NCBI GenBank assembly: GCA_951799405.1
Contig: OX637344.1
Span: 2,418,001-2,482,000, forward strand
Length of the DNA: 64,000 nt
Origin: Agapetus fuscipes
Lineage: Eukaryota; Arthropoda; Insecta; Trichoptera; Glossosomatidae
Direction of reading: 5' to 3'
Below are positions 20,925-31,190 of the stretch, piece by piece. The position numbers and the translations under genes were made by a program. Under the pieces are notes generated by a model. That model was not told the DNA's origin, searched no databases, and saw only the letters and a program-made list of their open reading frames with translations. Positions within the stretch are counted from its first letter, which is position 1; each line of letters begins with the position of its first letter.

Positions 20925-21060
20925 CATCATCATCATCATTGGCACGACAACCCGGGGTGGGTCTTGGCCTCCCTCAGCAACCGCTGCCAGCGCTGTCTAT
21001 CCAACGTCTTCCTCCTCCAGTCCCACATTCCCACTGCATGGCAATCCGCCACCACTCAAT
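20925..21060 (-). pseudogene. LINE 3'-end remnant with (ATC)n
   Basis: An ATCATCATCATC tract precedes GGCACGACAACCCGGGGTGG and a GC-rich stretch, reading like the antisense of a LINE 3' end. Too short to classify. Confidence 0.45.
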
Positions 21061-21231
21061 AGATATTCTTACAACGGATTTTTTCGTTAAAATAGTTTCT
21101 AGTCCACAGATATCAATGCAGTTAATGCATATGAGCATGACGCTTGAAATTTAAGGCCATTCACAAATCGATCTACATCAAAAAGTGCAGCAGACTTCAC
21201 AATGCAGAATGCCTCGCATAATAAGATGTAA

Positions 21232-21325
21232 ATTACTAGTAAGCCGCTCGGTGGTGCAGTGATGAGCTGTCGTGTTATAATAACGTGTTCTGGGTTCAAA
21301 TCCCCAGGATTAAGAAGTCCCTCAA
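21232..21325 (+). mobile_element. tRNA-like SINE head of another family
   Basis: CGGTGGTGCAGTGATGAGC resembles an A box and GGGTTCAAATCCC (21291-21303) a B box. The intervening sequence does not fold as a normal tRNA by eye, so I call it a SINE head rather than a tRNA gene. Confidence 0.5.
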
Positions 21326-21748
21326 GCACCCCTATATCCTCTAACATAGTTACTACTCAACTAAAAAAAGTATGAAAACTAATTCACTCACTAGAGCTGC
21401 TGTTTTAAATTCAATACATTTTCAAATTTATGTATGTTTTATACTGAGAGCACAGACAGTACAGGGAGTAATACAAATGAACGTGTGATTGCTTCTGGCA
21501 TCACTTAACGAATCAAAAACGGCAATCTAGAATTTATTTACAAAAAAAGTAAATATATGGAAATAATAAGGAAATGTTTCTCTGTAATTCTGTATATTTA
21601 TTTTATTTTTAGAAAAATACCTAGTTTACCGTCTTTGGTATTATAGAATTTAATTGGCAACTTGTTCTATTTTTAAATTTCAATCGATATTGTGTAATGT
21701 CGTTTTTATGCATGGCAACATTTTTGCGACATACATACACGAACATGA
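21326..21748. other. No gene seen
   Basis: AT-rich with no recognised motif. Confidence 0.4.
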
Positions 21749-22026
21749 TAGGTCGTAGTCTACTGGTTAACGCGACGGATTCATAAATGGAAGGTCGTGG
21801 GTTCGAATCCTATTTATATTTGCAAATATGTTCTTCGCTTGGTTGAAAAATTCAAATAACTTTACCAATGACCGGTCACCAAAGGTTTATCCTACCTTTC
21901 AACAATTGGGTCTTGATTGAGAATTAGTGCTACAACGACCAATCTCGCAGAGGGCTCTTGAGGTTTGATTCACTTCAAAGCAGCGCTCACCAAATTAATC
22001 ATTCTAATATTATTATTATTATTAAG
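21749..22026 (+). mobile_element. SINE S1, full length with (ATT)n tail
   Basis: A-box-like GTAGTCTACTGG, B box GGTTCGAATCC (21800-21810), body, then CAGCGCTCACC and TATTATTATTATTATT. A short deletion removes CGGCGGAGCAC after the B box. Confidence 0.85.
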
Positions 22027-22139
22027 GCTGTGCATAAGAAAAAGTGAATCGATTTTCTACAACATAGGACGTCAGCGTCATACCAACCCAAAACACTAAG
22101 GACAACCAATAAAAAAACGCAACTAAGCTACACATATAG

Positions 22140-22252
22140 CCCAGCGAAGTGCAAATTTGAAAATATAAATGGCATATTTTTTGTACTCCGCCGGGATTCA
22201 AACCCACAACATTCCATTGTCCGAAGTGCTACCACTGGACTACGGACCGATC
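22140..22252 (-). mobile_element. SINE S1, head part
   Basis: The minus-strand head GGATCGGTCCGTAGTCCAGT and B box GGTTTGAATCC. It is truncated at the GCTGGG block. Confidence 0.8.
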
Positions 22253-22271
22253 CTTCTAAATGTCTTCTTAA

Positions 22272-22516
22272 TGAGTCGTATAACTGCAAACGCCGTCATC
22301 TCCAAATTTTATGATTTGTGAGATAATTATTGAATTTGATTCTGCGTAGTGTAACAAATCATTTGCTGTGTGCAATGTGATGAAAACCTCACTTAATCCT
22401 TCGTTATTTTAATTGAAAAAGTATGATTTCGTGCAAACGCCGTCATCTCCAACTGGGAAAAAATTGCGTTCAAAACACAAGCTTACTTTTCTCAAAATCA
22501 TCGCGTAAGGAGTTGA
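22272..22516 (+). mobile_element. MITE M2, right end missing
   Basis: Left end TGAGTCGTATAACTGCAAACG; the word GCAAACGCCGTCATCTCC recurs internally at 22434. Similarity with 57716-57982 stops at GGAGTTGA, before the right inverted repeat. Confidence 0.8.
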
Positions 22517-22844
22517 AGAAGGAGGAGTTGACTTTCAATGAAATTGGAAGGTCATCTTTGAATCGAATGGTAGATAAGCCAAGCAAGCACTGGGGGGACG
22601 GAGTGTGCCCGGTGGCGAGAAGTCCTCTCCATATAAGAGTTATTCCTCCAGAGCACGAGACAATCTGCATATGAAACCGTTCGCTTATAACAAACGCAGG
22701 AATGCATGTGCCATGGGTGACGGATGCATTGCAGTAGCGTAACTGATACAAAGTGATGAAAAAATAATCGCAACTTTGCTGCCTTTATCAGTTGATGTCA
22801 ACACTATGAGTGTTATGAATTGTGTGTCTGTGTGTTTTTCCATT
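22517..22844. other. No gene recognised; moderate-complexity sequence
   Basis: Reads such as 22470-22751 (minus) lack known motifs. It may be a decayed transposon interior. Confidence 0.35.
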
Positions 22845-23092
22845 TAGCGGGTGGAACCTATTTATTTTTACAGGTGAGGGGGGCGGCCTCACACCAATCA
22901 CTTCAGTAGAAGTTGGGTTGTCCAGCTCCCGAGGTTGCTGGCACTCATTTCTTGTGAACTTTTCCGGTATTTTATTTTGGATTTGAAATAAACGTCGCAA
23001 TGGGAAATCATTTCTGACACCGTGGTGGGATTCGAACCCGAGCTCTCGGCATGGAATATAAGCACTCTACCAACTGAGCTATCGACTGGACT
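22845..23092 (-). mobile_element. SINE S2, nearly full length
   Basis: Minus-strand head GTCGATAGCTCAGTTGGTAG, B box GGGTTCGAATCCC (23027-23039 region), body through CCGGAAAAGTTCAC and CCTGTAAAAATAAATAGG. The last ~55 bp are missing. Confidence 0.85.
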
Positions 23093-23117
23093 TGCCATTT
23101 TCTCTGTTATTTTTTCT

Positions 23118-23246
23118 ATATAAACTCTCTGTATACAAAGTGAGCGTAAAAGAAGGAAATGCATGAAAAAGGTGATAGATATGAATGATTTAAAGAGGTA
23201 TGTAAGGATAGGAAGAAATGAAGGCAGCTCTGCAGAGGCACTGATG
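23118..23246 (+). pseudogene. LINE-W 3' fragment
   Basis: It reads about MKKVIDMNDLKRYVRIGRN, corresponding to the LINE-W C-terminal MKKVMNIEEMKEVCKDRKK with a frameshift. It is a paralogous empty site for the LTR insertion (GATAGATATGAATGA unbroken). Confidence 0.75.
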
Positions 23247-23247
23247 A

Positions 23248-23671
23248 TGATGATGATAAATGATTTATTTCCTGTGGCGCCATTTAATGGTCCAGGACCA
23301 TCTCAAGGGCGCCATGGCTTCTGGAAAAAAGCAGTGTCTTCAGTCCCTTTCTGAAGGTGGTGGTAGGCTGGTTCACTGACGGGCAAATTGTTCCAGGCAA
23401 CCGGCCCGGCCACCACAAAGCTCCTGTCTGCAAAATTTGATGTGTTTGCTCTTGTGGGCACTATAACCTTGTTGACAGCAGTGAGGGCAGAGCGTAGTGG
23501 TCGTTTTGAAGGCTTATCGACAGAACATAGCTCAGCAAGACATGGGGGCGCAGTGTCGTTCAGGGTCCTATGTACAGTGAGACACAGCTTAAATTCTACC
23601 CTCTCTTGGACCCTCAGCAGACCTCCAGTTATAATTACAGTAACCGACCATTTGACAACTTGTAACGACAT
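23248..23671 (-). pseudogene. CR1/L2-like LINE ORF2 C-terminus
   Basis: The minus ORF reads FKLCLTVHRTLNDTAPPCL, then RPLRSALTAVNKVIVPTRAN, then SNFADRSFVVAGPVAWNNLP. This is the conserved tail (L.....V.GP..WN.LP) of many non-LTR reverse transcriptases. It ends at a TGATGATGATGATGAT (i.e. ATC)n tail on the 23248 side. 5'-truncated. A close relative lies at 34100-34440. Confidence 0.8.
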
Positions 23672-24286
23672 TGACTACCATTTGAAAATACCTCAAAGGT
23701 CTATCCACATTGCAACGCTGGTGAGTTGTCCACAACAGTCAACATGTTCTCCGTAAGGCAATACGGGTGAGGCGGTCTCATTAGGGTCGCATGTGAGAGC
23801 ATTCACTCACAAGGCCAGCAGAAATTTGAATATAGCCGAGGCGTCTTTGCGCCACAATCATCTGAGTTTTGCATGCGAAAACATTTGCACAACATAAACA
23901 GAATATTTTGCCAGCATGGGAATGCCAAGTTCGCGTTTAAAAAACAGCGAAATAACAAGGAGGTACTGCGTAGCACAAGAAACGGGGAATAATAACAATG
24001 AAATGTTTTAAAAAGCCTGCCAGCGGCAGTCCGACTTAATCACATTGGAGACGGTTACAGTTTCATGTTGTATTTTTGTTGATGTAAACATTTAAAATCT
24101 ATAATGACGTCTGTGTATCCCGAAATGAAGTCTGATTGAATTGTATAGTTTTATTCTAATGGTGAAAAATGTATGTTGGATTATACAATGAGAGAATAAC
24201 TGAGGTGAACTATTTTTTTAACAATATTTTTTAATGAATCAAAAAGGTCCTCTGTGAGTTTGATAATATAATAAATTATTATTATC
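23672..24286. other. No gene seen
   Basis: Single-copy-looking sequence of mixed composition. No recognised motif. Confidence 0.4.
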
Positions 24287-24465
24287 ATCTAAGTTGCAAA
24301 TATATGTTACCATTTACAATGAATATAACATGCATTCCCACAAAAGACTCGTGTAAACAACCCATGTGACTTTTGCGGACCTTCCCAGAAATAGAGGCGA
24401 CATTGACAAATTGAACAATTTTTTACAATATGGATGGTCAGTTTCATACAACCTATAAGTCAAGG
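24287..24465 (-). repeat. R1 repeat, middle deleted
   Basis: Tail edge CATCTAAGTTGCAAATAT and head edge CAACCTATAAGTCAAGG remain. About 70 bp of the middle are missing. Confidence 0.8.
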
Positions 24466-25225
24466 GATGGTCGTTGGTCAAAATCACTCTTAAGCAAAAT
24501 CCAAATCTAAAACTACTTTAATATAGTTGTGATTGTTCGTGATATAGGCAGGTGAAGGTTCACTGCTAGTTTTATTTATTTCTCCTATTCAAAAAATTCA
24601 AGAAGGTCAGGCTTTAAAAAATTTTATTACATAATGTGTTGTTTTATTAATTACCGTTGTAAGAAACCCTTTTAATGACGAGTAGAATTGCCTTTGTAAG
24701 GATTATGGATCACATTACACACATGTCACCCCGAACCCTCTGCTCTGTAAGCTAAACCACTAATCCGTGCTTTAACACCTGTAATTAACACCTCAAACAA
24801 CTGTCCTGTCTGGGTGTCGAACCACTGTAAGCTGTTTTAAACTATCACTTGCAAAAAAACGGAAGACAACCAAATCGATTGAGGGATGGTGTGACATCTT
24901 TAACACTCATTAGGCTTGAACAGTTTCAACCACCTCTGCTATTGGCATCTTTATCGAAGATTTGTCGACAAAATTTAGTAACAATCATGTCAAACTCATT
25001 TCTTTGCCAAACTGCCCGTTTATGGTAGTATCTGTGTTCCCTTCCCAATTTAATCCGGTTTTATTCAAAACCAACATCAATCGCCACTTTTTTGCAGCGT
25101 CCCACGACAGAATCAACAATTCAAGCAACACCTCTGCGGCAACCTTCTAGAGTGACATAGACATCTTAAAAAAAAGTGTCCAACCATGAGATTTTAAGTT
25201 TAAAATTTAAATTTAAAAGAGTTTT
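24466..25225. other. 3' end of the presumed zfh2 intron; R2 fragment
   Basis: No coding exon is visible. An R2 piece lies at 25072-25150 (CCAACATCAATCGCC, ACACCTCTGCGGCAAC). The intron's pyrimidine-rich 3' end follows. Confidence 0.5.
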
Positions 25226-25240
25226 CTTTCTTTGTTTCAG
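25221..25240 (+). other. zfh2: Splice acceptor of the zfh2 terminal exon
   Basis: GTTTTCTTTCTTTGTTTCAG: a long pyrimidine tract ending in AG at 25239-25240, exactly where protein similarity to the zinc-finger homeobox family begins. Confidence 0.8.
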
Positions 25241-25920
25241 TGAGCAGTGGAGGGACCATCACTGGAGCAGGGCTAGGTCTGACGGTAGAAGAAGGCGGAG
25301 TTCCATCGCTCTTGGACCTTCAAGGCACATCATTGGAGCAAGTGAGGCACATCGCCGCTGATCCAGGACTCTCCACTCTAAGACTTCCTCGTGCACCACC
25401 CAATGCTCCACCTCCAGCAAGAGACGTGGATCTAGAAGTGTGCTTTGTTTGCAAACACTGCAAGGTTGCGTTCATCACCGATCACGCACTTTTGGCACAC
25501 CAACGGCAAACTTGCTACGCCGGACGAGAATCAGAACGAGGTGTGATACGGGTTGTGCAAACTGGATTGGAATGTAGGACGTGCCCACACGCTGAAAAGT
25601 TCAAGACTCTCCATGAGTTCAGGAAGCACACTGAAACAGAGATGCATTTGATGCACAACCCAATCAGCAACCAAATGCAAAACAGCAAAGGCAACATTGG
25701 TGCTCCACCTACCGAATCTCCGTTGAGTCATGAAATGGAAGACGTTGTTAACCAGATTACTCTGTTGGCTGCTAGGGCTGCTCAAGAAGTGCCTCCAGTT
25801 GGAAGTGCTAAAGACTCCAATGCCAATATCCAGAGGGAATTCTGTGCTCCAGGTCCTGCTAAGCCGAGATTTCCTCCTCCTGGTGAGCTCTTGCCGCAAC
25901 AAGCGAGTGCGGGACATTAA
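25241..25920 (+). CDS. zfh2: zfh2/ZFHX-type zinc-finger homeobox protein, C-terminal exon
   Basis: The terminal coding exon. It opens two bases into a codon and encodes about 225 residues to TAA at 25918-25920. Counting from the partial first codon as residue 1: finger 1 is C71-x2-C74-x12-H87-x4-C92 (CFVCKHCKVAF...HQRQTCY), and finger 2 is C112-x2-C115...H130-x5-H136. This pair, with the CY motif after finger 1 and a spacer containing V(I)RVV, matches the C-terminal zinc-finger pair of ZFHX3/ZFHX4 and insect zfh2. Those are large nuclear transcription factors with several homeodomains and many fingers, acting in neural and appendage development. The remainder is Pro/Ala/Gln-rich and probably disordered. 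No homeodomain is encoded in the window, so the other exons lie upstream. Apparent minus-strand ORFs here are shadows. Confidence 0.85.
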
Positions 25921-28500
25921 CAGTTAACTTTCTTCGAATTCGTTCGAAAGAGTTACAATGGACGGAAGTTTTGAAACAAAATTGCTTGCACCAGGCACTG
26001 GGTACAATCAAATATATAACAAACTAAATGAACTGTCTTTTGCCTGTAAAAATAACGATGGAAATCAATGTTAGTTCCGGCAATGTATCAATTTTTGATC
26101 CAAATTTCAAGGTCAAATCATTTTTTGCCCTTTGTTGCCTGCATGTAAATCAGAGTAGATTAAACTTTCCACCAATGAATCTGTAACGCTTTTTTGGTTT
26201 CAAAAATTCTGTCTAGAAATCGCAATGATGAAATCTGTTTAGAATCGGAGTTTTGAACGACGGTTCGTGTTTTTTTGGATGAATTTTAATGTTTCTTTAA
26301 TTAGAAAGAATTCCTACATCATTTTCTGGTTCCTAATTTGTCGCTTCGAAAGAGATTGTATACTAACTTGTATTATTAAATTTGATGTAAAATATTTTCG
26401 TTTTAATCTGAACATTGTGGATCAAAAAAATGTCAGTGTGTAAAATGTAATATTTTTTTTTGTAAATCAACGAGAGGTGTGAAAGAGGTTATTGTCAATA
26501 CATAAAACTTAGAATTTTGATCCAATACTAATGAATGTAAATGACTCAATAACGACAGTTTCTATACTTTGATTGCATTTGGCTAGTTTATTTCCAATAA
26601 AACCATTGCCTGTGCATAGTTTAAAATATGTATTATGTAAGAATTAATTTAACGGTAATTTTGAATTCCTACGAAAATCTATGTTGATTTTATGATGAGA
26701 TAAAAACGAAACATCCTACAAAACTTCTGAAGTATATTTTGTCGAATCCGAAAAGGATATTCGAATTTCCTTTGTTTCAAACAATTTTAAAGTTGTCCGA
26801 GTATTGAATAGTTCATTGTACATTAAAGAGTGTAAATATATCGATGTATTTAATGAAATAGATAGATTTGAACGGGATGATTTCCGTTCAAAATGTAGAA
26901 TAAACGAGGGTAGATAGCTGCATTCTTTCTCATTTTGAAATTTCTTTCGTTGGTAGTTTTATTATTATCATAGACGCATCACCCTCTCAAGTTCCTGGTT
27001 CGAAATTCCTATTTAAAACGAAATCGAAATGTTGATCTGAGAGTCGAATATCGAAAAAAAATATATCGTGAAGATATTCGATTTTTCTTCGAATCATTCG
27101 AAAGATGATGAAGTGAATTGCTGCGTCCAAGCAGTTAGAATTGTCGATATGTTGTAAAGCAAAGTTACTAAAAGAAAGATATTTATTCGAAATAAAAGAA
27201 AAATATTCTCGCATTTACATGTTCCTACTTCTTTGCTAAGAAGATTGTGATTTTCTTCCGTTTTTATATTTTTCGACACATAAATATACAATTCATAACG
27301 ATATTTTCCAATCCCTTTAAATGTTTACTTTGCTTCATTTTTCGCGTTTTTGGATTGTAATATTTATTTATTTCAAAGTATTGAAATGTTATTAATTTGC
27401 TATGTTGATGGCTTATTTTAATATAGACAGCTTGCAAAAGAGCTGCACGGATTTGACGGGAGAGATTCTCAAACAATGACGTTTGATGGTTATACGAAAA
27501 ACAAGACTTACAAGTCTTTCTTTCGAAATGTAACAAAGAAACAAAAAAAAAGACAAAATAATGATTAAAAAATGCACGACAGATGTAAAAATCTGGCAAA
27601 TTCATACAATGCAATCGCCGTTTTTATTCGAACAATTCGAAATATGAATTGAAAATTCGAAATTAAAAACGAAACAATTGCAGCCGCATCGCACACTGGG
27701 GGGCGATGCGGAAAAGTTACTTGTTGCCGACCTTTGCTTGTATTTTGTACTAAACACTTTAAAAAGAAATGCACGGGATTTAAAATAAAAAATAAAATAA
27801 TAATCACTTTCTGATTACCGCAGTGTTGCACCCTTTTTGTATGAGGGGTCAACACTACAAAAATTAAAAACAACAAATTTGCACAATTTTTATAAAAAAA
27901 AAAAAAGTGATTCAATTGTTTTCACACTTTATAAAACGTGCGTATCATATCAAAGTATTGTATTTAAATTACAATAATTTAAATGTTTTATTTCCATTGT
28001 TTAGGGAGGTGATTTTAAAATTCAGATTTTTGGTGAAAATGCGTGTGGATCTGCGTGTCGTGTTCTGTTACTGTGTTTAGGTTCCAATACATGAGCCGTA
28101 CATCGTACTTAAAAGTAAGGTAAAGGAAACAAAGCGACCAAAAACGAACATCTACTCCCAGGAAAACAAGTTCCTATCTTTATAGCATATACTACTATAA
28201 TTAATAATAATACTATATAATGACTATGTAATACATAATACATATTTAATCAACTTACGATAGCTCATAATTTCTCATAAGAAGTTCCTTGGCCCGTTGG
28301 AGATAGTGAAGGAAAAGTCCTTTCTACCCGACAAAGCCATAACTATGTATTGTTTATGTTTCATTAATGACTATTCATTAATTATTTGTAAAATCATGTT
28401 TTTTTTTATAAAAAAAGAATCAATTTCTAATTTGTGTTTATGAATTATGATTTCCGTAAAATTGTATACGGACTTTTTTCTCAAACAGTGAAATAAATAT
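25921..28500 (+). other. Probable long 3' UTR / flank of zfh2
   Basis: AT-rich, with no transposons recognised. AATAAA signals lie at 26596, 26899 and 28492. TGTAAATA, a Pumilio-type word, is at 26831-26838. Twelve exact TTCGAA hexamers lie between 25933 and 27661. Which poly(A) site is used cannot be told from sequence. Confidence 0.55.
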
Positions 28501-29479
28501 TTAGAAACACTGTGTACGCTAGATTCTCAAACTTTTTGCATAAAAAAAAAGAAAGATTTTGTTCGCTGTTGAAAATGTTTTTTTCACTGTTTGGGGGTGT
28601 TATTTTTTAAGTTATTACATGAAGGCAGGTATCAATGTCAAATTAAGATAATTAATTAGGTTTCAATTTGTGTGAATTGTTTTTGTCAGTAAATCAAATA
28701 TTGATATTTTATACTTAACTGGTTGCTCGCCAGAAAAATGAAAAAAATTGGTTCCTAATAACTATTAATAATAACTAACTATTATAGAGTGAAAGAATAT
28801 TAATACTACAGAATTTTTAGGTATTTAAATGAAACACATACTAAATTACAATGTTTTAAGAGGTAAATGTGAAAAAAAAATAAAACAAAAAGGGCCCCCT
28901 TCCGCTGCCAGGCGTAGGGGGCCCCGATCTGTATTATTGTACGTAATGTATTGTAGGCGTAAATATAAAGAATTGAAAAAAAAACACGTAGAAATAATAA
29001 TTATTAATATATCGTAGTTATATTCCAAAACGAACAAACTCGAAATTCGGGCCCCTCCACTGGTGGGGCCTACCTCGCAAGAAAGTGAGTTTATTTTGGA
29101 AATATGTGTGATTCTTGGATTTTTATTATTATTATGTATGATTATTATTATTATATGAGTAATTTTACTTAAATAAGGTTAGATTACGGGCACGGTGACG
29201 TTGTAACAGTTTTTTTTCTGATTTTTTTTTTCTGAACAGTTTTAAAAGTATGACGGAACAGAATTTTATTTTTCACGTAATAAATTCAAATTTTTAATGC
29301 CCTATGCATATTTCAAGTTCAGATGGAAAACTAAAGCAATAAAAATAAAAAAAAGCTCCAATATTGTATTATCTCAAGCTTTTTTTTTTCTTTTTCCGAA
29401 AATAACTTGTCCACCTATTTCTTTATTTTATTGACCTTTAATGTCGGAACTTAATTTGAATAAATACTTGGAAAAAAGT
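28501..29479. other. No gene; two GC-rich hairpins in AT-rich DNA
   Basis: GGGCCCCCT (28892-28900) pairs with AGGGGGCCC (28916-28924). GGCCCC (29050-29055) pairs with GGGGCC (29065-29070). They may be the ends of a decayed hAT-type MITE. The rest is AT-rich. Confidence 0.45.
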
Positions 29480-30060
29480 TTTGGTCAGTTTGAATTGTAA
29501 CATTTAAGCTCATTTTTAACATGAGAGTTTCGATGGAAACAGTTTCACTTGGAACGTTTAAGCTCATCTTCAACAAGAGCATTTTCTCTTTGAGAAATTT
29601 AACTCGAGCTTTGATTGAAACAGTTTCACTTGAATCATTTTAGCCCATTTTCCGCAGGAGCTATTTCTTTTGGATTTTTTCCTGGGCTTGAATTGGAATC
29701 AGTTTAAATTGCTTCTTAAGCTGAAGCTTATTTTTAACAGAAGAAATTCTCTTAGAGCACCAACTCGAAATTTGATTGAAACAGTTTCACTTGGAACGTT
29801 TAAGCTCATTTTCAACAAGAATTTCAGCAATTCTCCTTCGAAAATTTTAACAAGATTTTTGATTGAAACAGTCTCGTTTGAATCATTTTAGCCCGTTTTC
29901 CTTTTGGATCTTTAATTCTTTTCATTGATGGAATGAATTGAAACATTTAAGCTCACTTTCAACAAGAGCAATTCCTGTAAGTGTATTTTAACTTCGATCT
30001 TAATGAAACCAGTTTCACTAGGGCTATTTCCACAAAACTCTGTTTCCATTGGAGCTTTTT
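29480..30060. repeat. Degenerate tandem repeat, ~80-bp unit, three-unit higher order
   Basis: The core GAAACAGTTTCACTTG or variants recurs near 29538, 29615, 29696, 29783, 29865, 29932 and 30006. Successive units alternate in type (GTTTAAGCTCATTTTCAAC; ATTTTAGCCCATTTTCC; a third, most diverged), giving an a-b-c order with a ~245-bp period. Confidence 0.7.
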
Positions 30061-30980
30061 GATTTGCAGTATTTGTAATCCAGTATTTTCACAATTAGTC
30101 ACAACGTCACCGCCCTCGCTGCAGAAGGTAAGTAGCAATATCTGTTACTGCGAAACCAACACCGCCAATCACTTAAAATTACAATATTATTGCATCGCAT
30201 ATATAACTTATATGTAGTCAGTGTATGTACGTACATAATGTGGAGTTACTATAACAGATTTAGGCTACAAATATCATTTCTGCGTTATCCTTTGTGACAA
30301 TGAGACGGAGACGAAATCGATTCCTATTAATAATTAACTAAAGAAGAAAGTACTATTTAAAAATAGAAATACCCCGGTGACAATTTTCGAATCTACTACA
30401 ACATTTTTATTGAGTTTTGATGCTTTATTAAATGAATTAATACGTAGTTTATTAGTCAATAATAGGATATTTTTATTAATTCAATACTTTTCACATGTTG
30501 GGCGGTGAAATTGTTTTTTCTTTGACCAAATCGAATCACACAAAAATGCTGCGAACTCTGTCTTAAAATGACACGTTTTCTTCATCAATTCATAATTTTA
30601 ACATGTTTTACTCTCAAATTAAAGATTTCAGCAAAAAAACTATAAAATTTCTGGACTTAGAAAGTCATGATTTTTGTACGACATGACATTTCAAAATTAT
30701 TTTTTCCACTGTCCTTTACACCATACAGTTTAAGCTGTAAGCATTCACCTTGGCACAGGTGACTGCGTTGTTTTGATAACCATCCTTGAAAATGCTTTCT
30801 ACTCGTGGAAGCAACGGTTCGCAGATAAATACAACATGGTCTAACTCTAGCCCAAAATAATGCAAATGTATTTTTTTATTTAAATTATTTTACAAACATA
30901 AAGTTAACGCTGTAAGAAATTGAAGAACTAACTTTACAGTTTAAAAATAACTTTGATTTTGACTTTTTAATGACCTGTAA
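30061..30980. other. No gene seen
   Basis: AT-rich, single-copy-looking. It separates the two blocks of the ~80-bp tandem repeat. Confidence 0.4.
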
Positions 30981-31190
30981 CTTTTAAATGTTTAAGCTCA
31001 TTTTTTAATGGGTCCATTCCTATTCAAACTTTTTAGTTCGGGCTTGCATTGAAACAGTTTCAATTGAATAATTTTAGCCCATGTCCAGCATTCCTTTTGG
31101 ATTTTTAATTCTGGGCTTTTATAGAATCAGTTTGATGTGAAACATAAGCTCAGTTTCAAAAGGAGAAACAAAAAGCTTAAATATTTCAGT
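30981..31190. repeat. Second block of the ~80-bp tandem repeat
   Basis: GTTTAAGCTCATTTTTTAA, then GAAACAGTTTCAATTG with TTTTAGCCCATG, then GAATCAGTTTGATGTG: one a-b-c set in the same order and orientation as the main block. Confidence 0.65.

Noticed and set aside
22470..22773. Overlapping minus ORFs beside MITE M2 as a gene
   Set aside because: No recognisable domain, and two frames are equally open. Left as unrecognised sequence.
25531..25917. Minus-strand ORF across the zfh2 exon
   Set aside because: It overlaps a well-supported zinc-finger exon on the other strand and has no motif of its own.
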